Source: JBLHKS01 sp047620505
Lineage (GTDB): Bacteria > Verrucomicrobiota > Verrucomicrobiia > Verrucomicrobiales > DEV007
Assembly: GCA_047620505.1 (NCBI GenBank)
Contig: JBLHKS010000153.1
Location: forward strand, 1-16,703
Length of the DNA: 16,703 nucleotides
Direction: 5' to 3'
In this document: positions 6,355-13,884 of the stretch, one piece after another
How the letters are laid out: every line of letters begins with the position of its first letter
Numbering within the stretch: position 1 is the stretch's first letter
Position numbers and translations under genes: made by a program
The notes under the pieces: generated by a model
The model's input: only the letters and a program-made list of their open reading frames with translations
Told to the model about the DNA's origin: nothing
The model's database searches: none

Positions 6355-8505
6355 CTAATAGATTCGGATAGACCAGAGGTCTGGATCTCCCTCGCGGAAC
6401 TCGAGCGTTGTGAGCCAGTCGCTGTCGTTCACGTGGAGTCGAGATTCGCCGCTCACCCAACGCGCTTCAGGCGGGTAATTGAATTCTCCTGTCCCGGTGT
6501 CGACACGCAGGAATTGGAGGTTCGCGCCGATTCCGAGCAGGCCTGAACCGGGTTTCCACTCGTGTCTGTAGAGATAAATCCGCGGGATTTTGACAACGAA
6601 TTTGTGAGTCTTGCCGTCGGCCTCGTTAGTCAGTTCAGAGGTCACGCCTCCGGCATCAAGCAATTTGTCGTAGCCGTTTCCGAACGATGCCGGAAGGATC
6701 GGCGAGGTTTTACCTTTTCCGGCACCAGGCCCGGCGACGATTCTCAAAGGAGCGACGAAGCCGAAGCTCCGGATTTCTTCGCGAGGTCTTCCATCAATCG
6801 TGAGGTCAACAATGAAGGAATGTTTCTGCTCAGCTTGCTCGAAACCGATTCCCTTGATATCAAAAACAACGGTTAGACCGGCCGAATCGGCCTCCACCGT
6901 CATTCCGATCGCTTCGCTGCCGGCTTTCTGGGGTGTACCCGGGAGGTAACGCGAGGCTCGGCTAAGCGGAATCGCCGTTTTCAAACCGACGTTCTTCAAG
7001 ACCTCGACTTCGCGCTGAAACTCGAAGAGCGACTCACCGGAAGTGATCTCGAGTTTGACCAGGTCTTTGGCGCGAAGGCCTTCCGCTGGAAGTTTGGTTT
7101 TGGCTTCAAAATCACGCGATTCCCGCGAACCGAGCCGGAACGCACCGCGCGCCTGCTGCGAGGCGTAGGTCAAATGGTAGGTGCCGCTGACTTCGGTGTC
7201 GGCGGGGTTGTAGAGATTGAACTTGATCGGGAAAACACCGCTCTGGTTTTCCTGTTTCGAGAGATCCCAAACCACGGACACAGGCGAGATCGTCACGCTC
7301 AAATCCAGCATGCCAGTGCTGTCCTGATCGGAGACGAGAAAGGAAGTCGCGATCGAACGCCGGTTGTTTACGATCGGAAAATACGTCTGCTTGCCGTCCA
7401 CGACCCCGTCAACGCGGCGTTCGTAAGTGAAGGCAAATCGTTCGGCCGCGCCGGGTTCGAGATCGAATTCGCGATACGGTTCGGTCGGCTGCCAACCTCT
7501 GCCGATATTCAGCGCGGTCAGGACTCCGTACTTCGTTCCTTCGCTGTCATTCGTGAGCTGCATTTCGATTCGAAGCTTGCCTGGCTCACGTTGAAAAGCC
7601 TCAGCAGCTGCTGAAAACCCGACCGGCGGCTGCCCGTTGAGAAACTGCTCCATCATCCCGCGCCCAGCCCGTTCGTGGGCGACGGCGTTCATGAAAATCG
7701 CTTCCGGCGTTGTGCGATCGCTTCCGTACTGAAAATACTTGCTCGCGAGGCTCTCGGAAATGAACCGCGAGCGTTCCTCAAGCTCTCCTTCGGACGGCGC
7801 GCCGGTGGTTTCCATCAGCGCCAGCCCTGGATCGAGAAACATGACGTTTTGAGCCTTCGCGACGCCGCGAGCCGCCCAGCTGTAGCACCTCGTCGCGCCC
7901 CAACCTGGCGGATCAAGCGGATCGCGCACCGGCGTCGGCCCGATGATGATCGCCTCGGCTCCCTGCGCTCGGCAGAGCTGAATCGCGGCTTCAAGCGAGC
8001 GCCGATACGTGTCGAGCAGGATGCCCGAGCGGAGGTCGTTCTGGCCGAAATTGATGAGGACGATGTCAGGCGGATTGAGGAAAACGCGCGTCGTCAGCAT
8101 CTGCATCGCGCTGAGCGAGGTGGCCGTCGGCTGGGCGAACTGCTGCATCGTGATTTCCGGGCCGAAGCGCTTGTTCAACTTCTCGGGATTCTCGCCGATC
8201 GGATTGATCAGATGGACGCCGCCGGTGTAATAAAATTCCGCCTCAACTCCGCGCAGAAGATGGCCGTGAAGCGACATGAGCACGTTGTAGCGGTGCTCGT
8301 CGTAGGTGATCATCTGGCTGATGCCGTCACCGACGACAGCGACGTGGATCGGCTCGCGGCGCTTCAGTTTTTCATACGCTTTCGGGAGAAAAAGCCGGAT
8401 TCGCTCCTCCTGCGCTTCGGTCAAAGGATAGGCGGCAGCCTGAGGCGCGAGCAGAGCGGCGAGCGCGAGAATGCCCAGCGTGAAGGTGATTAGATGCAGT
8501 TTCAA
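6355..8505 (-). CDS. Secreted SGNH/GDSL-type hydrolase with large beta-rich C-terminal part
   Basis: 716 residues with a signal peptide (KLHLITFTLGILALAALLAP, cleavage near AAA-Y26). The SGNH core follows: block I VVGDGIS with nucleophile Ser63, block III NFGQND (Asn156) and IIIGPTP (188-194). Block V, normally DxxH, reads N273-A-V-A-H277, so the usual catalytic Asp is missing or shifted. Residues of about 290-716 form beta-rich, immunoglobulin-like segments with no recognised family, perhaps for binding glycans or the envelope. Likely substrates are esters on polysaccharides, by family analogy only. The start is TTG at 8505, chosen because it gives a complete signal peptide. It is divergent from lpxK across 186 bases. 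Confidence 0.8.
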   Translation of the reverse strand: MKLHLITFTLGILALAALLAPQAAAYPLTEAQEERIRLFLPKAYEKLKRREPIHVAVVGDGISQMITYDEHRYNVLMSLHGHLLRGVEAEFYYTGGVHLINPIGENPEKLNKRFGPEITMQQFAQPTATSLSAMQMLTTRVFLNPPDIVLINFGQNDLRSGILLDTYRRSLEAAIQLCRAQGAEAIIIGPTPVRDPLDPPGWGATRCYSWAARGVAKAQNVMFLDPGLALMETTGAPSEGELEERSRFISESLASKYFQYGSDRTTPEAIFMNAVAHERAGRGMMEQFLNGQPPVGFSAAAEAFQREPGKLRIEMQLTNDSEGTKYGVLTALNIGRGWQPTEPYREFDLEPGAAERFAFTYERRVDGVVDGKQTYFPIVNNRRSIATSFLVSDQDSTGMLDLSVTISPVSVVWDLSKQENQSGVFPIKFNLYNPADTEVSGTYHLTYASQQARGAFRLGSRESRDFEAKTKLPAEGLRAKDLVKLEITSGESLFEFQREVEVLKNVGLKTAIPLSRASRYLPGTPQKAGSEAIGMTVEADSAGLTVVFDIKGIGFEQAEQKHSFIVDLTIDGRPREEIRSFGFVAPLRIVAGPGAGKGKTSPILPASFGNGYDKLLDAGGVTSELTNEADGKTHKFVVKIPRIYLYRHEWKPGSGLLGIGANLQFLRVDTGTGEFNYPPEARWVSGESRLHVNDSDWLTTLEFREGDPDLWSIRIY

Positions 8506-8691
8506 AATTCCAGGATTGACGGAGAGTCCGTCAGTTTGGGCGGGGCGGCAACCCTGTCAAAATACCATTTTGTAATGAACGATTTGGCCAGCAGCTGCTG
8601 GGCCGAAATTCTCGACGGATTACGGCCCTGGAGCGACTTCCGCTTGTCTTACGGCCGGAGCGCAACACTGTAGCCGACCTCACGCTATTTG
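8506..8691. promoter_or_regulatory. Shared divergent upstream region of the SGNH hydrolase and lpxK
   Basis: No gene. A perfect TGACGGA-GAG-TCCGTCA hairpin lies at 8517-8533, 11 bases from the SGNH start, and could affect its translation or be an operator. A 14-bp perfect palindrome, CCAGCAGCTGCTGG, sits at 8588-8601. Two similar words, TTACGGCCCTGGAGCG and TTACGGCCGGAGCG, lie near 8622 and 8649. No Shine-Dalgarno sequence is seen before either gene. Confidence 0.45.
8589..8600. repeat. Intergenic copy of CAGCAGCTGCTG palindrome
   Basis: A perfect 12-bp palindrome in non-coding DNA between divergent genes. It extends to 14 bp with the flanking C and G. Its presence outside any gene shows that the motif is not only a result of codon choice. 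Confidence 0.7.
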
Positions 8692-9885
8692 ATGAAGGAA
8701 ACGCTGGAAAACCTTGAGCAGTTCGCAATCGACGTCGTGCTCGATCGCCGCAAGGGCAAACGAGCGGCGATGCTTCGGGTCATGCTCAAAATGCTGTCCC
8801 ATGTTTACAAGGGACTCGTTTCGGCGCGGCTTCGACTCTACCGGCTGCGGATTTTGCGCGAGAGAAATCTCGGCTGTCTCGTCGTCAGCATCGGCAACCT
8901 GACCGTCGGCGGAACCGGCAAGACGCCCGTAGTCGAAAAATTCGCTCGCGCGCTTCAAGACGGAGGCCGGAAAGTTGCGATCCTCAGCCGCGGTTACAAA
9001 TCCGTGAAACCTCCCCTGATGTCTCGGATCAAACGCCGACTTTCCGGGAAAGCACCCGCGATTGACCCGCCTCGGATCGTTTCGGACGGTGAGCAACTGC
9101 TGCTGGATTCGAAGACAGCGGGGGACGAGCCCTACATGTTAGCGTCGAACCTCAAAGACGTCGTGGTCATCACGGACAAGGACCGCGTTAAAGGCGGCTT
9201 GCATGCGATCAAGGAGTTCAACGTCGACACGTTAATTCTGGACGACGGGCTTCAATATTTGAAACTTCGGCACCGGCTCGACATCGTTTTGATCGACCGC
9301 TACCAGCCGTTTGGAAACGAGCATCTGCTCCCACGCGGGACTCTGCGCGAGCCGCCGAAAGGTCTGAAGCGGGCCAGCTTCATTTTCATCACGAAATGCA
9401 ACGGCGAGCCTAACGATGAACTCAAAAAGCGGATTCGGAAACACAATCGAACCGCTGAAATCATCGAGTGCAATCACCAGCCGCAGCACCTCGTAAACAT
9501 CCAGACGCAGGAAAAACTTCCGCTCGAGACGCTCCAGGGCGCGGAAATCGGAGCCGTCAGCGGGATCGCCGTGCCGGAGAGCTTCGAAGCAGGACTGAAA
9601 GGGCTCGGTGCCGAAATCCTGATCCACAAAGCCTACACCGATCACCACCGCTACACCGAGCAGGAGATCATCAGCTTCATTAACCACTGTACGAATCGCA
9701 ACGTCGACATGATCGTGACGACCGAGAAGGATTTCGTCCGCTTTCCGCGGCTGCCGCGGATGGACGTGCCGATTTATTATTTGCGGGTCGAGATCGGGAT
9801 TCTCAGCAATGTAGAAAGCTTCGACGAGTGCATCAACCGCATTTGTCGACCACGCCCGCTTGTTCCAGCGCGTCGATTTTTCTGA
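8692..9885 (+). CDS. lpxK: Tetraacyldisaccharide 4'-kinase (lipid A synthesis)
   Basis: LpxK phosphorylates the 4' position of the tetraacyl disaccharide-1-phosphate to make lipid IVA, at the inner face of the inner membrane. The P-loop is SIGNLTVGGTGKTP (about 66-79), followed by SRGYKS, the ISD-like DGEQLLLDSKTAGDEPYML block, DDGLQYLKLRHRLDIVLID (LpxK signature) and the C-terminal DHHRYTEQEI and TTEKDFVRFP motifs. 397 residues is slightly longer than the usual 310-360, mainly through an N-terminal extension of about 55 residues. ATG at 8692 is preferred over TTG at 8689. It is followed after 27 bases by the DUF4105 gene on the same strand. Confidence 0.93.
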   Translation: MKETLENLEQFAIDVVLDRRKGKRAAMLRVMLKMLSHVYKGLVSARLRLYRLRILRERNLGCLVVSIGNLTVGGTGKTPVVEKFARALQDGGRKVAILSRGYKSVKPPLMSRIKRRLSGKAPAIDPPRIVSDGEQLLLDSKTAGDEPYMLASNLKDVVVITDKDRVKGGLHAIKEFNVDTLILDDGLQYLKLRHRLDIVLIDRYQPFGNEHLLPRGTLREPPKGLKRASFIFITKCNGEPNDELKKRIRKHNRTAEIIECNHQPQHLVNIQTQEKLPLETLQGAEIGAVSGIAVPESFEAGLKGLGAEILIHKAYTDHHRYTEQEIISFINHCTNRNVDMIVTTEKDFVRFPRLPRMDVPIYYLRVEIGILSNVESFDECINRICRPRPLVPARRFF

Positions 9886-9912
9886 GGTTTGCAAATCCGG
9901 AGTTCGCTTCGA

Positions 9913-10953
9913 ATGTCGCCGATGCAGAAAACTCTCGTCAAAGGTGCTCGATGGATCGGGTTGGGCCTCATTTTCTTGGTCATGCTCGTCGTCGGCCTGT
10001 TTTCGATCCTGACAGTTTACTATTCAAATTTGCCTTGGGCGGCGCTTCGCGGGTTGGCTGCAGCTGCGGTGACCGTTCTGCTTTTGCTGCTCGGCTGGAA
10101 TTCGTTTCGAAAAAATGCATGGAAAGCACGCGGAGGATTTCTCGGTGTTTTCGTCGGTGCTTGGATCTGGTGGCTCGCGATTCCCGCCAAGCTCGATCGC
10201 GATTGGAAAGAAGAAGTGAAGATTTTGGCGACCGCGGAATTCGACGGAGATCTGGTTACCGTCCGCAACATGCGGAATTTCACCTATCGAGCTGACAAAG
10301 ATTTTGACGCGGTCTACTACGATAAAACTTTCGATCTAAGCAAGATTCGGGGCGTCGATTTCACGATGTCGAACTGGGGCCTGAAGCAGATTTCTCACAC
10401 CCTCCTGAGTTTCGAGTTCGAAGGTGGAAACTGGCTCACGGTCTCGGTCGAAACGCGTTTGGAAAAGGGAGAGGAGTACGATGCGATCCAGGGTGCCTTC
10501 AAACGCTTCGAGCTGATCTACGTTGTCGGCGACGAGCGTGATCTGGTTCGAGTTCGAACGAATTTTCGAGACGAGACGGTTCATCTCTACCCCAGCAACG
10601 CGAGCCGGGCCCAGGCGCGAGCCCTGTTCGTCTCGGTTCTCAAAGGTGTAAATCGAACTGCCGAAGACCCGGTTTTTTATCGGACCCTTGGCCGGAATTG
10701 CACCACAGTTTTAGTAGATCACGTCAACGATGTGATCGATCCAGACGTTTCTTACAGCTTGGACCTGCTTCTGACCGCCAGCGCGGTTGATCTAGCTTAT
10801 GATCTCAAGCTTCTCGATCGATCGATCCCGTTGGCCGACCTCAAACTGGCTTGCGACATCACGGCGATCGCGAAAGCAAATGGCGATGCTCCCGATTTTT
10901 CTGCGATCATCCGAAAGAAGCGAGACGAGGCCATCGCGGCCGCAAAAAAGTAA
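9913..10953 (+). CDS. DUF4105 (Lnb N-terminal periplasmic domain-like) membrane protein
   Basis: 346 residues. Three N-terminal hydrophobic segments (about 15-36, 46-62, 74-91) are followed by a soluble domain carrying the DUF4105 signatures: VRNMRNFTYRADKDFDAVYYDKTFDL, DFTMSNWG, HTLLSFEFEGG, VSVETRLEKGEEY, FELIYVVGDERDLVRVRTNFR and FYRTLGRNCTTVLVDHVN. In the family the conserved Cys (here in RNCTT) and His suggest a papain/NlpC-like fold, possibly hydrolytic, facing the periplasm. The start at 9913 is supported by GGAG at 9899-9902. The frame is also open upstream from a TTG at 9889, but that has no ribosome binding site. Its position after lpxK suggests a role in the envelope (inference). 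Confidence 0.85.
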   Translation: MSPMQKTLVKGARWIGLGLIFLVMLVVGLFSILTVYYSNLPWAALRGLAAAAVTVLLLLLGWNSFRKNAWKARGGFLGVFVGAWIWWLAIPAKLDRDWKEEVKILATAEFDGDLVTVRNMRNFTYRADKDFDAVYYDKTFDLSKIRGVDFTMSNWGLKQISHTLLSFEFEGGNWLTVSVETRLEKGEEYDAIQGAFKRFELIYVVGDERDLVRVRTNFRDETVHLYPSNASRAQARALFVSVLKGVNRTAEDPVFYRTLGRNCTTVLVDHVNDVIDPDVSYSLDLLLTASAVDLAYDLKLLDRSIPLADLKLACDITAIAKANGDAPDFSAIIRKKRDEAIAAAKK

Positions 10954-10963
10954 GCCGCGAAAC

Positions 10964-10975
10964 CAGCAGCTGCTC
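10964..10975. repeat. Intergenic near-copy of the palindrome between convergent genes
   Basis: CAGCAGCTGCTC keeps the 10-bp core AGCAGCTGCT (10965-10974). It fills half of the 20-base gap between the convergent stops of the DUF4105 gene and trxB. Confidence 0.6.
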
Positions 10976-11897
10976 ACTCGTGGTCCGCGAGGTAGCGCTC
11001 AGCATCGAGGGCCGCCGCGCAGCCAGTTCCGGCTGCGGTGACGGCCTGCCGATAAACGTGGTCCGCGACGTCGCCTGCGGTGAAAATTCCCGGCACATTC
11101 GTCATCGTCCCCTTTTTCGGAACGATGTAGCCGTTCTCGTCGGTGTCGATGAGGTCGCCAAGAAACGCCGCATTCGGGACGTGGCCGATGGCGACGAAAA
11201 CGCATTTCACATCGAGCTCGCCTTCTTCGCCGGAGACCGTGTCTTTTGTCCGGATCTTCGTCATCATGCCTTGATCGTCGGTGATGTACTCGGCGATTCC
11301 CGTGTTCCAGACCGGCTCGATTTTCTTGTTCGCCAAAGCGCGGTCGGCCATGATTTTTGAAGCCCGCAGCTCGTCGCGACGATGGATCAGATATACTTTC
11401 GAAGCGAATCGAGTTAGAAAAGTCGCCTCTTCGCAGGCCGAATCTCCGCCACCGATCACGGCCACAGGCACATCCGGGAAAAACGCGCCGTCGCAGGTCG
11501 CGCAGCTCGTCAAACCCTTGCCGATCAACTCCTTTTCGTTCGGCAATCCGAGGTGACGCGGACTCGCGCCGGTCGCGATAATCACGGTCTTCGTCTCCAC
11601 TTTCTTATCAGCAACGGTCAGGACAAAATGGCCTTCTTCGGCCTTTTCGACGTGCGTCACGGCGTTGTACTCGACTCGCGTGCCGAACCGCTCAGCCTGC
11701 TGCTGCATTTTCATCATCAACTCCGGCCCGAGAATTCCTTCCGGAAATCCCGGGTAATTCTCGACCTCAGTCGTCGTCGTCAGTTGACCGCCGAGCATTT
11801 CGCCGGCGAAAACGAGCGGGTTCAGATTTGCGCGAGCAGCGTAAATTGCCGCTGTCCAGCCGGCGCAGCCGGTTCCGACGATGATGACATTTTCCAT
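10974..11897 (-). CDS. trxB: Thioredoxin-disulfide reductase
   Basis: An NADPH-dependent flavoprotein that reduces thioredoxin in the cytoplasm. At 307 residues it has the standard low-Mr length. The FAD site GTGCAGWTAA (8-17) has Cys where most members have Pro. The redox-active pair is C132-A-T-C135 in SCATCDGAFF, the NADPH site GGGDSACEEA is at 149-158, and the C-terminal FAD motif is GIFTAGDVAD. It is last in a minus-strand run with a thioredoxin-fold lipoprotein gene 70 bases upstream. No Shine-Dalgarno sequence precedes the ATG. Confidence 0.96.
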   Translation of the reverse strand: MENVIIVGTGCAGWTAAIYAARANLNPLVFAGEMLGGQLTTTTEVENYPGFPEGILGPELMMKMQQQAERFGTRVEYNAVTHVEKAEEGHFVLTVADKKVETKTVIIATGASPRHLGLPNEKELIGKGLTSCATCDGAFFPDVPVAVIGGGDSACEEATFLTRFASKVYLIHRRDELRASKIMADRALANKKIEPVWNTGIAEYITDDQGMMTKIRTKDTVSGEEGELDVKCVFVAIGHVPNAAFLGDLIDTDENGYIVPKKGTMTNVPGIFTAGDVADHVYRQAVTAAGTGCAAALDAERYLADHE

Positions 11898-11906
11898 AGG
11901 GCGGGA

Positions 11907-11934
11907 AGTATGGGGTGAGAACCTTCGTCGTCAA
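11907..11934 (-). promoter_or_regulatory. Candidate sigma70-type promoter of trxB
   Basis: On the minus strand TTGACG (11934-11929) and CATACT (11912-11907) are separated by 16 bases. The -10 box ends 9 bases before the ATG, so transcription would begin almost at the start codon (leaderless or nearly so). This agrees with the missing Shine-Dalgarno sequence. Confidence 0.4.
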
Positions 11935-11967
11935 TCCCGTCCTTCACTTACGACGCCTGGTGTTTTG

Positions 11968-12708
11968 TCAGAGGCTGGGCTCCGTTTCCGCCGCGCCTGT
12001 CGGCTCCGACTCAGACGCGATGTTGATCCCTCGAAAAGCCAGCGTCTCCATTCTCAGTTCGTTGAAGTAATCGCGCGCCCTGCCGGGCCGATAGCCGGTT
12101 TTTCTGAAAATTTCTTTACCCTTGGAATCCAGCAGCAGCAGCGTCGGAAACCCGGTCACTTTGTATTGCTTCTTCATCGCGCGGAGCACATCGGGAATGT
12201 CCAAAGGCTTGCGAGCGTAGTCGAGGAAAGTGAGGATGAGGTGTTCGTTAGCGAACTCGTTGAAGGTTTTCGTCAGGAAAACTTCGTTGCCGAGTTTGTG
12301 GGCATTTTCATTCCACTCAAGAGCAGTAAAAAGCAGCAGCATCGGGCGGCCCAGCGCGTCGGCTTTGCGAATCGCTCGACTTGGATTCTCGTCCCACTTC
12401 GCGACTCTGAAATCAGATGCCTTTTCCGGTTCCCGGGGTGGGGGAGTCCCGACTGTGGCGTCGGGTCGGAGCTCTTTCGGTAGAAACGATTCCTCGAAAT
12501 CGAGAAACTTTTTCATAGCAGCTGCTGGATCATCGAACGCGAGCTCGCCCTCGAATTCCTCCTCTCCGGCCTCCGTCGCTACGCCCTCTGAACCGATTGC
12601 ATCGGGATCGACTTCCGAATCCCGAATCTCGACCGTCACGCAGCTCGCCAGCGCCAGGATCCAGACCCCGACGACGATCAAGCGAATGTCTTGCCGTTGC
12701 ATCCCCAC
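11968..12708 (-). CDS. Thioredoxin-fold lipoprotein lacking the CxxC pair
   Basis: The signal peptide ends in the lipobox LAS-C23. An acidic linker of about 75 residues follows, then a thioredoxin-like domain from about residue 100. The segment LGRPMLLLFTALEWNENAHKL corresponds to the Trx active-site strand and helix, but WCxxC reads W132-N-E-N-A. The cis-Pro loop VTGFPTLLLLD (Pro188) is intact. It therefore resembles Thioredoxin_7/DUF255-like envelope proteins that have lost both catalytic cysteines, and probably binds rather than reduces. The 5' end overlaps the tautomerase gene by 31 bases from ATG 12708. ATG 12702, or a TTG at 12681 that overlaps the upstream stop (TTGA), are possible starts. 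The palindrome copy is at 12516-12527. Confidence 0.8.
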   Translation of the reverse strand: MGMQRQDIRLIVVGVWILALASCVTVEIRDSEVDPDAIGSEGVATEAGEEEFEGELAFDDPAAAMKKFLDFEESFLPKELRPDATVGTPPPREPEKASDFRVAKWDENPSRAIRKADALGRPMLLLFTALEWNENAHKLGNEVFLTKTFNEFANEHLILTFLDYARKPLDIPDVLRAMKKQYKVTGFPTLLLLDSKGKEIFRKTGYRPGRARDYFNELRMETLAFRGINIASESEPTGAAETEPSL

Positions 12709-13025
12709 ATTGATTGTTCGTAATTTTGAAAGCGCACGAAAACCCTTTCCGGCGGTGTCCCGAGCCGTTCTTCAGCGATCTGACAAAGTTTTTCGGTCAG
12801 CGCATCCGTGAATTCGGACGTCAATCCGAGACCGGCGACGTCGATCAAAGCGGCGGGATCGGCGGACCCGGCCATTTGCAGATTCAGGCCTGTGTGAGCG
12901 ACGGACATGAAAAGATTCTCCGGCTTTGCGAGTACCTGAGACACAGCTGTCGTCGCGGCAGCCAGGAACTCGTCGGCGGCCTGCGGAGCCAAATCTTGAT
13001 TGGTCTGAAGTTCGATGAACGGCAT
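12678..13025 (-). CDS. MIF-like tautomerase
   Basis: 115 residues including Met, the same length as eukaryotic macrophage migration inhibitory factor. It starts MPFIELQTNQ, which places the catalytic Pro directly after Met. The conserved Lys follows in LAKPENLFMSV, then AGSADPAALIDVAGLG (matching the FGGSSEPCALCSL region), ERLGTPPERVFVRF and the C-terminal WGCNGKTFA (MIF: WNNSTFA). MIF family members catalyse keto-enol tautomerisation of phenylpyruvate and similar substrates; the physiological substrate in bacteria is unclear. The start at 13025 is required by the N-terminal Pro mechanism, although the frame is open from 13082. It is first in a probable operon with the thioredoxin-fold lipoprotein and trxB. 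Confidence 0.9.
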   Translation of the reverse strand: MPFIELQTNQDLAPQAADEFLAAATTAVSQVLAKPENLFMSVAHTGLNLQMAGSADPAALIDVAGLGLTSEFTDALTEKLCQIAEERLGTPPERVFVRFQNYEQSMWGCNGKTFA

Positions 13026-13228
13026 GAGATCGAGGCTAAGCGCGATTCTCGAAAAAAACTTCCAAAAAACGACAATCTCCAAAGAGATGGTTGAGGAAAA
13101 CTTCGCCTCAAATTGATGCGATTTGTAAGCTTAGAAATAAGGTTACTTCCTTCTGTTCAAATGGCCGCGACGATTGTATGTCGAAAATTTGGCTTGCCGT
13201 CACCCCGATTTTCTGCCTTTCATGAACC
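13026..13228. promoter_or_regulatory. Divergent control region of the tautomerase and BlaI-type genes
   Basis: No gene. ATTTGTAAGCTTAGAAAT (13121-13138) is an 18-bp palindrome broken only at one position pair. CGAC-GATTGTAT-GTCG lies at 13168-13183. BlaI/MecI repressors bind dyads with TACA/TGTA half-sites; both sites contain TTGTA on one side only, so they are candidates for self-regulation rather than matches. No clear -35/-10 pair and no Shine-Dalgarno sequence before 13229. Confidence 0.35.
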
Positions 13229-13612
13229 ATGATGAAGAGTTCCCAGCCATCGCCGCTTGAACTCCAGGTGCTTTCAGTGCTCTGGGCTGACGGCCCGTCA
13301 ACCGTTCGCGAAGTGCTCGATCGCCTTCCCGACGGTCGATCCCGCGCGTACACAACCGTTCTTTCTGTTCTGCAGACGATGGAAGCCAAAGCGCTCGTCA
13401 GCAGGCGAACTGGAAACAAAGCCCACGTTTACAAATTTAAGAAAACGGAAAATCAAATTCTCCCGCTGCTCGTTAAGAACCTGACGACCAATGTTTTCGG
13501 CGGCAGCAGTGCCAAGCTGATCGAAACAGCTCTGAAGGCGGGAAGCCTCACTGTTTCAGAAAAGAAGCAGCTGCAAGAGCAAATCAAAGCGCATAAGCCG
13601 ATTCACGACTGA
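13229..13612 (+). CDS. BlaI/MecI/CopY-family transcriptional repressor
   Basis: 127 residues, the usual family length. The N-terminal winged helix reads SPLELQVLSVLWADGPSTVREVLDRLP, followed by the recognition helix in RSRAYTTVLSVLQTMEAKALVSRR and the wing GNKAHVYKFKKT. The helical C-terminal dimer region runs from about 77 to 127. In classical systems the repressor is cleaved after a BlaR1/MecR1 (M56 metallopeptidase) sensor is triggered; no such gene follows here, so it is an orphan within this window. Start ATG 13229, or 13232 (adjacent Met codons). Confidence 0.88.
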   Translation: MMKSSQPSPLELQVLSVLWADGPSTVREVLDRLPDGRSRAYTTVLSVLQTMEAKALVSRRTGNKAHVYKFKKTENQILPLLVKNLTTNVFGGSSAKLIETALKAGSLTVSEKKQLQEQIKAHKPIHD

Positions 13613-13623
13613 ATCCGTCCGTA

Positions 13624-13884
13624 TTGCACGTCGAATGCAGCCCCTGCTTCCTCCGCGAAAGCCCGCTCGATTTTCGCTGCATGAAAGCCGTCAAAGTCCC
13701 CATGGTCGTTGAAGCGACATTGGAGATCATCGAGGACTACAAAAAGCATCCCCCGAGGCAGCAGTTGCTGCCGCCTGAGCTTGGAATAGAGGGAGACGGA
13801 ATTCGGTTTTTCCGGTCGTCACGATGCATCTTTCGCTCGTCACGACGCTTCTCTCGGTCGTCACGACGCAGCTTCGGACATTAG
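13624..13884 (+). CDS. Doubtful small ORF ending in a 7-residue repeat
   Basis: 86 codons. An internal ATG at 13681 (MKAVKVPMVVEATLEIIEDY) may be the real start and gives a plausible helical segment. The C-terminus is three heptads of the form FRSSRCI / FRSSRRF / SRSSRRS, produced by the 21-bp tandem repeat. No ribosome binding site and no recognised family. It may be the decayed end of a gene, or non-coding repeat DNA. Confidence 0.25.
   Translation: MHVECSPCFLRESPLDFRCMKAVKVPMVVEATLEIIEDYKKHPPRQQLLPPELGIEGDGIRFFRSSRCIFRSSRRFSRSSRRSFGH
13813..13875 (+). repeat. Three tandem 21-bp repeats
   Basis: The units are 13813-13833, 13834-13854 and 13855-13875, each containing C-G/C-TCGTCACGA at the same phase. 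The 21-bp period keeps any reading frame and would encode seven-residue repeats. Confidence 0.75.

Noticed and set aside
7675..8493. 272-codon plus-strand frame
   Set aside because: Arg-rich shadow of the SGNH hydrolase gene, whose motifs are clear on the minus strand.
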